From assembly GCA_903970165.1 (NCBI GenBank), contig CAJCHZ010000054.1:62001-126000 (forward strand): a stretch of DNA of 64,000 bases. Direction: 5' to 3'. Below are positions 46,305 to 55,212 of this stretch, in pieces (positions within the stretch are counted from its first letter, which is position 1; each line of letters begins with the position of its first letter). The stretch comes from Betaproteobacteria bacterium. GTDB lineage: Bacteria > Acidobacteriota > Terriglobia > Acidiferrales > UBA7541. Made by a program: the position numbers and the translations under genes. The notes under the pieces are model-generated. The model was not told where the DNA came from. It did no database searches and worked only from the letters and a program-made list of their open reading frames with translations.

Positions 46305-46369
46305 TGTTTCTCCTCTCTAGGCTGCCGAAACAAAATTCGCTGCGAAACAAAAGGAACCGGACTCGAAGG

Positions 46370-46400
46370 AAAAAGCAGGCGACGGAAATCCGCCGCCTGC
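46370..46400 (-). terminator. Rho-independent terminator for the Cys-rich secreted protein gene
   Basis: On the minus strand the stem GCAGGCGGCGG and CCGTCGCCTGC (one G-T pair) encloses ATTT and is followed by TTTTTCC. It lies about 40 nt beyond the stop at 46439. Confidence 0.75.
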
Positions 46401-46438
46401 CCATTTCCGTAGCTAAGTTGTAGAACAAGACGGCAAAG

Positions 46439-48328
46439 TTATTCGATTTCGGTCAGCAATTCACTGCCTGTAGCGTTGAAATATTGCTGGTCAGTGACGG
46501 CAAAGAAAGCCACGCCGGCCATATCGCCACCCTCTTCAAAGCAGTTGGGGGAGGTCTGGTCAGCCGCGCAGAAGCCGGTCACCGCACTGGTGGTGCCGTT
46601 GTTGGCGTCCGCAGGTACTACGCCTGCATTTCCAAGTGGGTAGTGCGAGCGGAACACCGGCAGATCCTGAGGAGCAACGAAGTCTGCGACCGCCTTGATG
46701 ACGCAGTTGTTGCAGGTAATGCCGCCGCCGTTGGCGCCGGGGTTTGTGATCGCGAAGTGAGCCTGGTCTTGGGATGCGACCAAAACCTTGTAGCCCAAGC
46801 CCAAGCCACCACCCGCAGTACTGGCGCCCGGACCCATCGCCCAGCGGTAGTTGGACCAAACGCGATAGGAGCCGTTAATGAGATTGGGGAACCCGGGCAG
46901 ATTCGTCGAGCACTTGAAGGTGCCAGCCGGGATGCTGCCGGAGCAAGTGCCGAACGCACCAGCCGTGTTGTAGCTCGCATAGAGCCCATCGACGCCCTCA
47001 ACCGTGAGGTACTGCACGTTGGCGAGAGCCGCGGCGAAGAAGCTGCCCAAGCTATAGAACGCATAGCCAAAGCGGTTATTGTACGGGGGAGCTGCAACGC
47101 CAGTGCCGCCGTCGACAGCCTTGATCATTTCGCCCGTCCCGATAGCGCGGAAGCGGATCGAGTTCTGGCCAGAAGTCAGAACCAACGGGTTTGTGCAGGT
47201 GTAGGGAGCCGTGAAGGCTGCTGGAGGAGTTGGGCAGTTGCCAGCCGGTGGATTGCCAACGATGGCCGTATTGGTGGCTCCGTTTTCTTCCTGAGTATCG
47301 GCGCTATTCCCGTCGCGGGCATGGACAAGCTGCCATTCAAAGGTGTTGTACGTGCCGGAGGTAGGCTCGCGCTGGATCACCGAAAGCTGAGCATTGCAGA
47401 CACCGGAGCCAAACGCTTCCTGAGACGTGCCGATTTGACCGGACCAGAGCTTGGCGGCGGTCTTCGAGAGTATGTTGGTCGGAAACGGACAGCCAACGCC
47501 GACCAAACTGCCGTTGTTGTTGCCGAATATGACCACGGGAGCTGCGCCGAGGGGGTAAGTCTGGCTGGCCGGAATCGCGACACCTGAGATTGGGTCATTG
47601 CCGCTGATATGGAAAGCGCAGACCTGGCCGTTGGTTGCCGTGAAAGAGCTTAGGACCGGGCTCGGGCCGCAAACCGCCGCCCCGGGGTTATAGCCAAAAG
47701 TAACCGCAGCGCGGCCGTTTGCGTACTGGCCATCTTCCGGACGAACGTCCGTCGCCGCAGCAGTAAATCCAACGGGAGGGGCAGCTTTGCAAGCGTCGCC
47801 GGCATTCGAGTCAATGGCGGAGGCGACGTCGCAAGGGACGGTAGCGTCGGTGTCAGGGAAACCGGTAATCAGGTTGCTAGCGGCAGTGCCGGTGACGAAG
47901 TGAAGCGTACCGTTGCCGGTAACTGGGGCGGTCCAGTCGCCGCCGCTGCCTTGGGCGTAAAAGAGGCGGAGGCCGACAACGGAGTCAACCGAAAGATAGG
48001 CGCAAACAACTGTCGGGTTGGGCTCTACGTCCCAAGTCACCCAGATGTTGCCGGGCTCAAAAGGGGGAGTGCCAGCAGCCTCGCGAGGATCGATACCTAG
48101 AACGACAGCACCGTTAGTACCGTTCTTGCCCGTCCAGATGTGGGCGCCGCAAGGTGCCGCGCCGCCCGTCACCGGATCGGGAGAGATGGCAGCAATACCC
48201 GCCGTCGGGAACTGCGCCGAAGAGCCAGCAATCAGGAACACCGTCGGCGGTGCAGCGTTGGCTGCCGACGCCAGAACGAGAGTTCCGAAGAGGGCGCAAG
48301 CCAATACAGCAATTTTCCTACAATTCAT
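46439..48328 (-). CDS. Secreted Cys-rich protein of unknown function, possibly PBP-fold
   Basis: 629 residues from ATG 48328 (GAGGAG upstream). A signal peptide (about 8-25, ending ASAANAAP) leads into a long chain rich in Gly, Ala, Asn and Thr with scattered cysteines, many in pairs (for instance GAAPCGA, VVCAYL, ITCNNCVIK), suggesting disulfides in the periplasm or outside. Segments such as VFLIAGSSAQFPTAGIAAI and KLWSGQIGTSQEAFGS faintly recall phosphate/PstS-like substrate-binding folds, but this is not certain. No enzyme motif was found. It is a single gene with a structured leader (48467-48520) and a clear terminator, so it is probably well expressed. Confidence 0.78.
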   Translation of the reverse strand: MNCRKIAVLACALFGTLVLASAANAAPPTVFLIAGSSAQFPTAGIAAISPDPVTGGAAPCGAHIWTGKNGTNGAVVLGIDPREAAGTPPFEPGNIWVTWDVEPNPTVVCAYLSVDSVVGLRLFYAQGSGGDWTAPVTGNGTLHFVTGTAASNLITGFPDTDATVPCDVASAIDSNAGDACKAAPPVGFTAAATDVRPEDGQYANGRAAVTFGYNPGAAVCGPSPVLSSFTATNGQVCAFHISGNDPISGVAIPASQTYPLGAAPVVIFGNNNGSLVGVGCPFPTNILSKTAAKLWSGQIGTSQEAFGSGVCNAQLSVIQREPTSGTYNTFEWQLVHARDGNSADTQEENGATNTAIVGNPPAGNCPTPPAAFTAPYTCTNPLVLTSGQNSIRFRAIGTGEMIKAVDGGTGVAAPPYNNRFGYAFYSLGSFFAAALANVQYLTVEGVDGLYASYNTAGAFGTCSGSIPAGTFKCSTNLPGFPNLINGSYRVWSNYRWAMGPGASTAGGGLGLGYKVLVASQDQAHFAITNPGANGGGITCNNCVIKAVADFVAPQDLPVFRSHYPLGNAGVVPADANNGTTSAVTGFCAADQTSPNCFEEGGDMAGVAFFAVTDQQYFNATGSELLTEIE

Positions 48329-48957
48329 TTTTGGTTCTCCTCAAATTTTTTTCCGTGCGTGGTTACAGGCAAAGTCCTGCGGATTGGGAATTTGCCCGGC
48401 GAGGGGGCATCCTCTCTAGACTTTTCTTATCTCCGTTAGGTCGTCGAACTTTATGTGTAGTCGAGCCCCACGTCTTTCGCTGACAACTGCTTGCTCAGCG
48501 AAAAGAGGCTGGTACGTGGGCCCGTGGAATGGCGCGAATTTCCTGAGCAGAGAAACCGGCACAGGGCCAACGCCGATTGCCCTCCCCTCAGTGCGCGGCA
48601 GTTTTTCAGGTTTTTGTTAAGGGTGAATGAAGATGAAGGGAACTCCGCATGAAACAAGCGGAATGTGGTGGAAAAATCGAGCGCAATATGAATGCAAGAT
48701 AACGGACAAGTTCTGAAATAAATTTCGCGCGGTCGACATTTTAAAATTATGCGATAACAGGCTCGCTACACATGAACCTTGATCTTAAAAAAAAATCTCC
48801 GCACCTCTCAATGGGGGTTTCCATCTCCGTTTCAGTTCCTTGTAATGGCGTCTGTACAAAGCCCCGGATTCTTCTCATGCGAGTTGCAAAACAACGCCGG
48901 GATAATAATTTGTCATGTTTAGAAGTCGATTGAGTTTTCGATGACTGAAGTTCGGAG
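48329..48957. other. Intergenic region with a structured leader, no gene
   Basis: About 630 bases between two minus-strand genes. The left 230 bases would be the 5' untranslated leader of the Cys-rich protein gene and include the nested hairpin at 48467-48520. The right part, near 48720-48950, is AT-rich. Short frames on both strands carry no motif. Confidence 0.45.
48467..48520 (-). promoter_or_regulatory. Nested inverted repeat in the leader of the Cys-rich protein gene
   Basis: Inner stem TTTCGCTGA (48475-48483) pairs with TCAGCGAAA (48495-48503), nine perfect pairs with an 11-nt loop. Outer stem CCCACGT (48467-48473) pairs with ACGTGGG (48514-48520), seven pairs, with a bulge of 1 nt on one side and 10 nt on the other. 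It lies about 140-190 nt upstream of the start at 48328. It may be a cis-acting RNA structure; no known riboswitch class was recognised. Confidence 0.4.
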
Positions 48958-50316
48958 CTAGACCGAAGCAGCACGCACTTCCGCGAGCCGTGAGATGCGA
49001 TTTGCACAACTCGCCCCGATGCCCATCCACATCCAGGTGAAGGCAACCAAGGACGTATCATAATAGCTGCCCATACCGATATTCATCACCAGGCAGGTTA
49101 CGGGCACTAGGAAACCGAGGCACAAACCCCAATAGGTTGCCCGCCATTTCTGTTCCAATTGCGGCCCAGCCCGGGTCACATTCTTGATTCCCTTCCAGAT
49201 CATGGTGAGCGGCACCAGATAGAAGCAGAGGTAGGGAATAAGACCCACAATCCCGAATTGCTTGAGGATTACCAGATATTCGGAGTCCGTAACGTTGGTA
49301 AAGAGGTCTTTGGCCGGTCCGTGGCCAAATACAGGGGATTGCAGAAACTGCCCTTCAGCCTCCGGCCACGCGGAATCCAGCCGTCCTCGCAGGGAGTTTT
49401 CCCTCAAGGGAGATTGCAACATTTCGAAGCGTTCGAGCGTCGCTCGGTTGGTTCCGGCAACTACCAGGATCACGCTCAACACCAACGGAATGCAAATAAG
49501 AAGAGCAGTGTGTCTTTCCATTTTGCTTTTCGCCGTGGGCGCAGGTAGCAAGAAGATCAGGATGAGAGCGAAGATCGTGTCAATCAGTCCGTATCGCGAA
49601 CCGGTCATAGTAAGTGTAATCAAGGATGCAATCAGAGCTAAGACCATCCACAAACGGCGGCTAATCCGAAACAGCGCAGCCAGGGTGAACGCTGCTATGA
49701 CCCACGTCATGAAGATGGCCAGAGTATTTGGATTGCTTAGCGTCGAATAGACCCGCCTGTAATGCGAGAGACTGCCCTCGTCATGAAGCCCACCCGAGTA
49801 ATAGGGTTGCAAGAAGTAGGTAAATCCCATGTTGAACCATTGGCCGTAGGCATAAAGGCAGATCAAAAGGACTGCGGGCACCAATATTGCCGCCAATGTC
49901 CTCAAGGATTTCTCAGATAAGTCAGCCTCATAAGCCAGAGTGAAAAACAATACGGGGAAAACTGTTTTTGGGAATTCAAAGAAGTTGCGGGCCAGTAGAG
50001 GATGACCAATAACCTGCGTGCCGTAAACCAGCGACAGACAAATGCAGGCGCAAAACACCAGAGCCACAGCATACATTGGGTTGGGAGGAATCGGCCGGGC
50101 CCGTCCGGCCAGCATGAGCCAGAGATAAAAAAGGGCAATCACGGGAAGAAGCAGCTCATCCGGCTTCAGCCAAAATTCGCCCCTGAGGCGCACCACCGGT
50201 GCCAGAATACTGATGAGCATCAAGGGGATTACCGTGATCCGAAGGAACTTTCGCCCCAAATCGGTAGCATCATTCGTCAAAGAGAAGTTCAGGCTGAGGT
50301 TACTCGCGAGAGCCAT
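48958..50316 (-). CDS. O-antigen-ligase/polymerase (Wzy/WaaL)-like membrane protein
   Basis: 452 residues with about ten to twelve hydrophobic helices and a large extracytoplasmic loop toward the C-terminal half that contains RGRLDSAWPEAEGQFLQSPVFGHGPAKDLF, followed by TDSEYLVILKQFGIVGLIPYL. These features match the O-antigen ligase/Wzy superfamily (PF04932), in which loop Arg and His residues handle undecaprenyl-linked glycans. The protein either polymerises repeat units or attaches them to an acceptor. It is the downstream-most gene of the minus-strand polysaccharide group; about 130 nt separate it from the propeller gene. Confidence 0.85.
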   Translation of the reverse strand: MALASNLSLNFSLTNDATDLGRKFLRITVIPLMLISILAPVVRLRGEFWLKPDELLLPVIALFYLWLMLAGRARPIPPNPMYAVALVFCACICLSLVYGTQVIGHPLLARNFFEFPKTVFPVLFFTLAYEADLSEKSLRTLAAILVPAVLLICLYAYGQWFNMGFTYFLQPYYSGGLHDEGSLSHYRRVYSTLSNPNTLAIFMTWVIAAFTLAALFRISRRLWMVLALIASLITLTMTGSRYGLIDTIFALILIFLLPAPTAKSKMERHTALLICIPLVLSVILVVAGTNRATLERFEMLQSPLRENSLRGRLDSAWPEAEGQFLQSPVFGHGPAKDLFTNVTDSEYLVILKQFGIVGLIPYLCFYLVPLTMIWKGIKNVTRAGPQLEQKWRATYWGLCLGFLVPVTCLVMNIGMGSYYDTSLVAFTWMWMGIGASCANRISRLAEVRAASV

Positions 50317-50447
50317 GTGAGCTGTTAAACAATCGTGCGACTTATACGCCTTGAGCGGGGATGCTGTATGGTGCCCGTTTCAATGTCACGGGACGAAGAA
50401 CCGCAGATTGCAGATTGATGAAGACTGAGATCAACGGAAGGGGAAAT

Positions 50448-51608
50448 TCACTTCTCCAACTCGAGGCTCACTTTTGCTCGCTTTGCGTGGGCCGATTCCA
50501 GCCTCAACTGGCAGGGCAACATTCGGTTGTGATCGCGGATTAGGCTGAGGTGAGCAATGGAAAACAAGAACTTGCTGCTCGCGGCCGAATACCATAAGTC
50601 GTAAACGCCGGGATGTCCATCCCGGCCGAGCAAACTTCCCCGATATTGCACTTCTGCCTCGAACTCATAGGCCTGGTCAAACAAGAAGCCCGCGGTTGAC
50701 CACCTGAGGCCATGGTCTTCACTGTATGCATAATGGATTCTAGACTTGACGCCTCCGTTTCCTATGCAACTCACCAAGACGGCACTCAATCGCTCGCTTT
50801 CTTGCATGACGTCAATGTGCCACGCGTGGCGAGGCATCTCTAATCCTGCCAGCCGGCAAACCTCCGGGGCGCTCCATGCAACTCCGTTGGGGCTGCTTCG
50901 GCGGACGATCAGGAACTGTTCTTCGCAAATCTCCACGGTCCACATTAAAAACTGATGTCCATCGTGGATAACGGCTGGAGAGAGCAACTCGCGTCCAGTC
51001 TTATCGCACAGAACCTCAATAGGAACAGACCATCGCACACCGTCCGCGCTCTTTATGAGAAAGAGCCTGTTTTCATTGGGAGTTCTGCTACGAATCGTTT
51101 GCCGGTAAAACAACCAAAGTTGGTCCAGACAAAATAAGATGTCGGGATCAGAATGGTGATCGCCAGCTATGGCAGGGGACGGCACCAGCGGGTTTTTGAA
51201 ACCGAATGGCACTGCCCAATCTATCCCGTCGAAGCTTACGAATAACTCCGGGTTCTCATACTGTGCGTTGCGCTGTGGGTATGGCGTGCAAGCCATCCAA
51301 TAGGTCCACTTTCCCTGACCGAATCCTTCTGGAATGTAGGCCACATCCGGATGCGTGACCTGTCCTGACCCATCTGACGTAGCCAGATTTAAGAGTACGG
51401 GCCGATGCCATGCTTCGTTTTCTCTCATCAGCCTTTGGTACGGCGTAGAGAACTCCGCCGGGAGGTAAGCGCCAAGCGGAATTCCAAGGCGGGAAAATAT
51501 TTTGAATACCACTGCCCGACAGGTGAGGTCATAGCGAAATGAGAGCGCAATGAAAAATAATGTACAAGCGAGCAACACCGACAAGAGAAATATGGTGAGG
51601 AGGGCCAT
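50448..51608 (-). CDS. Membrane-anchored five-bladed-propeller glycoside-hydrolase-like protein
   Basis: 386 residues. An N-terminal membrane segment (about 3-22) anchors a domain with recurring propeller strands: VTHPDVAYIPEGFGQGKWTYWM, YENPELFVSFDGIDWAVP, LFLIKSADGVRWSVP, IVRRSSPNGVAWSAPEV and YAYSEDHGLRWSTAG. The SxDGxxW repeat and a His-Pro-Asp-Val opening are shared by GH32/GH43/GH130-like and sialidase-like folds. Whether it is catalytic is unclear; similar proteins occur in exopolysaccharide gene clusters without assigned reaction. It is followed by the ligase-like gene and preceded by the GNAT gene at 17 nt. Confidence 0.7.
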   Translation of the reverse strand: MALLTIFLLSVLLACTLFFIALSFRYDLTCRAVVFKIFSRLGIPLGAYLPAEFSTPYQRLMRENEAWHRPVLLNLATSDGSGQVTHPDVAYIPEGFGQGKWTYWMACTPYPQRNAQYENPELFVSFDGIDWAVPFGFKNPLVPSPAIAGDHHSDPDILFCLDQLWLFYRQTIRSRTPNENRLFLIKSADGVRWSVPIEVLCDKTGRELLSPAVIHDGHQFLMWTVEICEEQFLIVRRSSPNGVAWSAPEVCRLAGLEMPRHAWHIDVMQESERLSAVLVSCIGNGGVKSRIHYAYSEDHGLRWSTAGFLFDQAYEFEAEVQYRGSLLGRDGHPGVYDLWYSAASSKFLFSIAHLSLIRDHNRMLPCQLRLESAHAKRAKVSLELEK

Positions 51609-51624
51609 CCGACATCTCCGCGTT

Positions 51625-52503
51625 TCAGTACTTGTTGAACGTCACCAGCTCTGAATAGAGGTTATCTACCTGCTCTAAAACACCTTCTTTCCATCTGTAC
51701 TGCCGTTTCTTTTTTTTTCTCTGGGATAGTCTGGAGATCTTCTTTGGGAGCAAACGGGAGTCGCAGCAGACCGCTAGAAAACCACGCTTCAACAACCGGT
51801 TTCTCAAGAATCGGAAATTTTCCACGAATAAATCAGGGTTGCTGAGGTAGCACAAGTTCAACCACTGTCCCCGGATAATAGGCAGTTTCCGAAGCGGCGC
51901 GGTCGTTGCGATACCATAGCAATATCGTTCAGTCTGCCTCTCTCGAATCAGGAAGTGTTTACACGTCAGTGTAGAATGATCTTTGAAGATTTTGAGATCC
52001 TCCTTGCTTAGATAGTTCTCAAGGCCGGGATCGTCGAAAAGCACGAGCGGCTTCTTCGACTTTTCAAAAGCGGGCCAGATTGCAGGAGCAACGGGAATTG
52101 CGATTTGTTCTTCTTCCAGGATTTTGAATCCCAACCTCTCGAGCACGGTGACGGTCAGGTCGCCCGGCGATAAGGCGGTAATCAGGACGTCTCGCATGCC
52201 GATGATAGGCTTCAGGATTTTTATGGCCAGCATTCGCGGTCGGTGCTTTTCCAGGACGTACCAGGTGTTCATGTTGCAGCAAATTCGATCCTTACCGTCG
52301 ATCGAGCGTTCTGAAAAAATCGTCCCAACAAACGCCAGAATATCTTCTCCTTCTGTAATCACATAGCCATACGGATACGCAGGTAATTTCCAGGCGTAAT
52401 TGAAGAGCCCCTTCCATCCATTTCGGTCTCTAAATCCTTCTCTGTCGGCCAGGAAGGTTTTTACGGCGTCAATCATATCTTCGTGTACTTCCCGGATCTC
52501 CAT
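51625..52503 (-). CDS. GNAT-fold acetyltransferase-like protein
   Basis: 292 residues from ATG 52503 with GGAG five bases upstream; the longer frame to 52608 overlaps the flippase gene and is rejected. The order of elements fits a GNAT fold: MEIREVHEDMIDAV, YGYVITEGEDILAFVGTIFS (beta-strand pair) and VTVLERLGFKILEEEQIAI (the helix-strand that closes the acetyl-CoA site). A basic C-terminal part follows (QRKKKKRQYRWKEG). Such proteins in polysaccharide regions N-acetylate amino sugars. It lies 52 nt after the flippase stop and 16 nt before the propeller gene, on the same strand. Confidence 0.7.
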   Translation of the reverse strand: MEIREVHEDMIDAVKTFLADREGFRDRNGWKGLFNYAWKLPAYPYGYVITEGEDILAFVGTIFSERSIDGKDRICCNMNTWYVLEKHRPRMLAIKILKPIIGMRDVLITALSPGDLTVTVLERLGFKILEEEQIAIPVAPAIWPAFEKSKKPLVLFDDPGLENYLSKEDLKIFKDHSTLTCKHFLIRERQTERYCYGIATTAPLRKLPIIRGQWLNLCYLSNPDLFVENFRFLRNRLLKRGFLAVCCDSRLLPKKISRLSQRKKKKRQYRWKEGVLEQVDNLYSELVTFNKY

Positions 52504-52555
52504 CGCTTCTCCGCCTTCGTTGTCCGAAACAATTCTAGAGGGATCACGAACTTCC

Positions 52556-53995
52556 TTAACCCGTGCTGGTGGTCCGAGATTCTGCCGAAAGCGAACGAAG
52601 CCCGGCACGGAACAGCGACCAGAACCGACCGTATCCTTTTATTTCCTCGAAGGAGGGTACAAGGAGGTTTTTCCAAGACGTTTTTAGCTTGTGCCGGATG
52701 ACGATCAACAAATAAACCCCGGAGCCCAGATAAGCGATTGACGAGGCGATGGCCGCACCCTTGATGCCGAGACGAGGAATCAGGAGAAAATCCAGAATTA
52801 AAGTCAGCAGCAGTCCGATACCAGCGGAAACGGGAAGATGGTTAATCCCTCCACGTGCCGTCAGGTCAGCGGCGACTACCTTGCCAAGAGCCATACCAAC
52901 GGTTCCCGGCAGAATGCACCAGACCACGGCAATACTTGGGGCAAAACGAGCGCCAAAAATGAGTGGAATGGCAATAGGGCTTGCGAGGGCAATGAGTAAT
53001 GCGGCAGCGATCGTGATTAAGGAAACCTGCCGCAGAATCGTGCATGTGAAGTTTTCCGCTCCGTCACCGACGGTCCGGGCCGTTCGCGGGAATAGCGCCA
53101 TCGCTACAATGGCGGGGAGCTGCCACAGCGCCTCCGATATGATAACCCCCAGGGAATAAAGCCCGACTTGCGAAGCATCCAGAAAATAGTTCACAACAAA
53201 AACATCCAACCGATAGCTGAAAAATGATGCGAGTGTTCCAGCCTGGCCGCGAATACCGAAAAAAATAGTAGGAACTAACTGCTTTTGCGCTTGCAGCAGT
53301 TGCCAGGCATTTCGGAAGAAATGTGGAAGAGCCGAGGCCGCAATCCCAAGCGCCACAAGCAATCCGACCAGATTGCCCATGATGGCAGTTTCTGCTCCTC
53401 GGCCTAAGGGAAATACAATAATTAAAAATGCCAGCAGAGCCGCTGCCCGGTTTGCCAGGGCGATTAATGAACGAAGGTAAAATCTCTCTTCGCCCACAAG
53501 CACGGCCATCAGTACGCTAAACAAAACAGTAATGGGGATGGACCCGAGAACTAAGAAGGCTAATGGTGGTGTAATTCCTTTCAGAAAGGAGGGATGCACT
53601 CCCCAATAGAGAACTCCCCACGCGGAAGAAGCCAGGAGGGATCCACTTACGACCCACAACATCACGGCGGGAAACCAAGCCGATTTAGGATCTCCTCGGT
53701 ATTTGGAAATCCAGACAACTACCGTCGCTTCAGTTCCCAGACTTCCCACCATCGCTCCAAACGCAACGGCCATGAGGCAAAGACTGATCAGTCCACGCGG
53801 GGCCGGGCCGAGCAAGCGGGCAAAGCAAATCTCGGCGATAGCGGCGATGGCGATACACCCAAACTGGCCGCCTGCGATCGTCAATAAATTGGAAATGAAG
53901 CTCGTTGAACCCTTTGGAGGGGGAGGGGGTGGGGAATTTGCCTCACTGTTGCGCGCTTTGAGTTCAAGTAGCTCGGGGGCTACATCATTGCTCAT
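52556..53995 (-). CDS. Polysaccharide flippase (Wzx/MurJ-like, MOP superfamily)
   Basis: 479 residues from ATG 53995; a TTG at 54013 is the alternative. After a cytoplasmic N-terminus with a six-Pro run come about 12-14 membrane helices, with FISNLLTIAGGQFGCIAIAAIAEICFARLLGPAPRGLISL near the start and QAGTLASFFSYRLDVFVVNYFLDASQVGLYSLGVIISEALWQLPAIVAMALFPRTAR centrally, the usual MOP signature. It moves undecaprenyl-linked repeat units to the periplasm. It heads a minus-strand set of flippase, GNAT, propeller and ligase-like genes. No dedicated glycosyltransferase is seen in the window, so the sugar chain is built from elsewhere. Confidence 0.88.
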   Translation of the reverse strand: MSNDVAPELLELKARNSEANSPPPPPPKGSTSFISNLLTIAGGQFGCIAIAAIAEICFARLLGPAPRGLISLCLMAVAFGAMVGSLGTEATVVVWISKYRGDPKSAWFPAVMLWVVSGSLLASSAWGVLYWGVHPSFLKGITPPLAFLVLGSIPITVLFSVLMAVLVGEERFYLRSLIALANRAAALLAFLIIVFPLGRGAETAIMGNLVGLLVALGIAASALPHFFRNAWQLLQAQKQLVPTIFFGIRGQAGTLASFFSYRLDVFVVNYFLDASQVGLYSLGVIISEALWQLPAIVAMALFPRTARTVGDGAENFTCTILRQVSLITIAAALLIALASPIAIPLIFGARFAPSIAVVWCILPGTVGMALGKVVAADLTARGGINHLPVSAGIGLLLTLILDFLLIPRLGIKGAAIASSIAYLGSGVYLLIVIRHKLKTSWKNLLVPSFEEIKGYGRFWSLFRAGLRSLSAESRTTSTG

Positions 53996-54359
53996 GGATT
54001 CGGCAACTTTCAATCTTTCCTAAACACTTTGGGAAGAACGGCTCAAAAATCGACACCATTGCGTGAGAAGGAAGATACAATGGCACTCTTTTACCATTGT
54101 GAACGATAGGTTTCAGTAGTGTTGAAACTTCCCGCATAAAAAGCCCAGGCGGAGATCTTGTTCAGAAGGACTTTGCCTTCGGGCAAAGTCGAATAATCCG
54201 AGCTCAGCAACTAGCCTCCGCACTTGCGTCAAGCCACTCGCATTGTTGGCCATCGGCCTGATGTTCATTTAGCTGTAGTACGCGGGTGTTTTCAGTTTTC
54301 ACCAAGCTTTAATCAGCAGTTTATTTGGCGCCTGTCCTGCAACCAATACTCTTGCATAG
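53996..54359. other. Intergenic region between divergent genes
   Basis: About 360 bases containing divergent promoters for the flippase and pseudopilin-like genes and the perfect hairpin at 54169-54190. No gene recognised. Confidence 0.45.
54169..54190. other. Perfect 9-bp hairpin with TTCG tetraloop
   Basis: GACTTTGCC (54169-54177), loop TTCG (54178-54181), GGCAAAGTC (54182-54190). UUCG is an exceptionally stable RNA tetraloop on the plus strand. No T-run follows, so it is not a classical terminator. It lies about 170 nt before the pseudopilin-like gene. Confidence 0.55.
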
Positions 54360-55085
54360 ATGCACACGGCTAGGCCTACTTGCAAGTTGCACAGGAAAAA
54401 ACCAACTCGATCGGACAGTGGATACGCCCTTCTCCTTGTCGTGTTTTTCGTGGCGCTGCTTCTCGTGACGGTCCTCGCTGCAAAACCGAACCTTATAATT
54501 CAGGATCGTCGGCAAAAAGAGGTGGAAATGATTTGGCGTGGCCAGCAGTACGTACGCGGCATTCGCCTGTACTATCAGAAGGTGCATCATTTCCCGCAGC
54601 AGATGGATGACTTGTACAAACCGAAGACGGGCATTCGTTTTATGCGCCAAGCGTATAAAGATCCAATGAACAAGGAGGATGGAACCTGGCGTCTGATTTA
54701 TGTTGGGCCGATGGGACAGATTATAGGAAGCGTCAATCCACAATATGCTCTAATCGCTACTAGTCCGCCGCCGACGGCATCTTCGCTCGCAGGCCCGCTC
54801 GCGCCCCCATCAGTTTCACCTACAGACCCATTGTCAAGCTCTCCGCCATCCACGATAGGCAATGCCGCGAATGCGCAACCCTCAAGCGGGCCGCAGTCCA
54901 TAGCACAGTCACCGGCACCGGACACAAGCTCGCAAGTTGTTGCACAAAACGCGATCATAGGAGTGGGCAGTAAGATTGACAAAAGTTCGATCATGCTGTT
55001 TGAAGGACAGAAGAACTACAAAAGCTTCGAGTTTATATACAAGGCGATCACTCAGGACCCTCGCACTGTGATTCCCAATCCATAG
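54360..55085 (+). CDS. Pseudopilin-like (GspG-type) protein with a Pro/Ser-rich tail
   Basis: 241 residues. A basic N-terminus ends in SGYALLLVVFFVALLLVTVLAAKPNL, a hydrophobic helix preceded by Ser-Gly, the arrangement of type IV pilin/type II secretion pseudopilins, although Tyr-Ala-Leu-Leu replaces Phe-Thr-Leu-Ile and no Glu5 is visible. The globular start WRGQQYVRGIRLYYQKVHHFPQQMDDLYKP resembles GspG. Then comes a long Pro/Ser/Thr/Ala-rich linker (about 145-200) and a short end domain with GVGSKIDKSSIMLFEG. The 18-residue basic leader is long, and ATG 54360 lacks a clear ribosome site. It stands alone, away from other secretion genes. Confidence 0.68.
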   Translation: MHTARPTCKLHRKKPTRSDSGYALLLVVFFVALLLVTVLAAKPNLIIQDRRQKEVEMIWRGQQYVRGIRLYYQKVHHFPQQMDDLYKPKTGIRFMRQAYKDPMNKEDGTWRLIYVGPMGQIIGSVNPQYALIATSPPPTASSLAGPLAPPSVSPTDPLSSSPPSTIGNAANAQPSSGPQSIAQSPAPDTSSQVVAQNAIIGVGSKIDKSSIMLFEGQKNYKSFEFIYKAITQDPRTVIPNP

Positions 55086-55212
55086 GACCCGGAAAATTGA
55101 AAGGGGGGGGCAAGCTGCCTCCATTGAAAACGGGCGGCGCCTCTGTCTTTTTGTTGACCATTCCTACGTACTTCTTTTACTGATCCGTTCCCGCGAAATC
55201 ACTTGATCCGAA

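Noticed and set aside
48329..48560. Cyclic-di-GMP (GEMM) or other known riboswitch in the leader of the Cys-rich gene
   Set aside because: The nested stems are present but none of the conserved riboswitch core sequences could be recognised.
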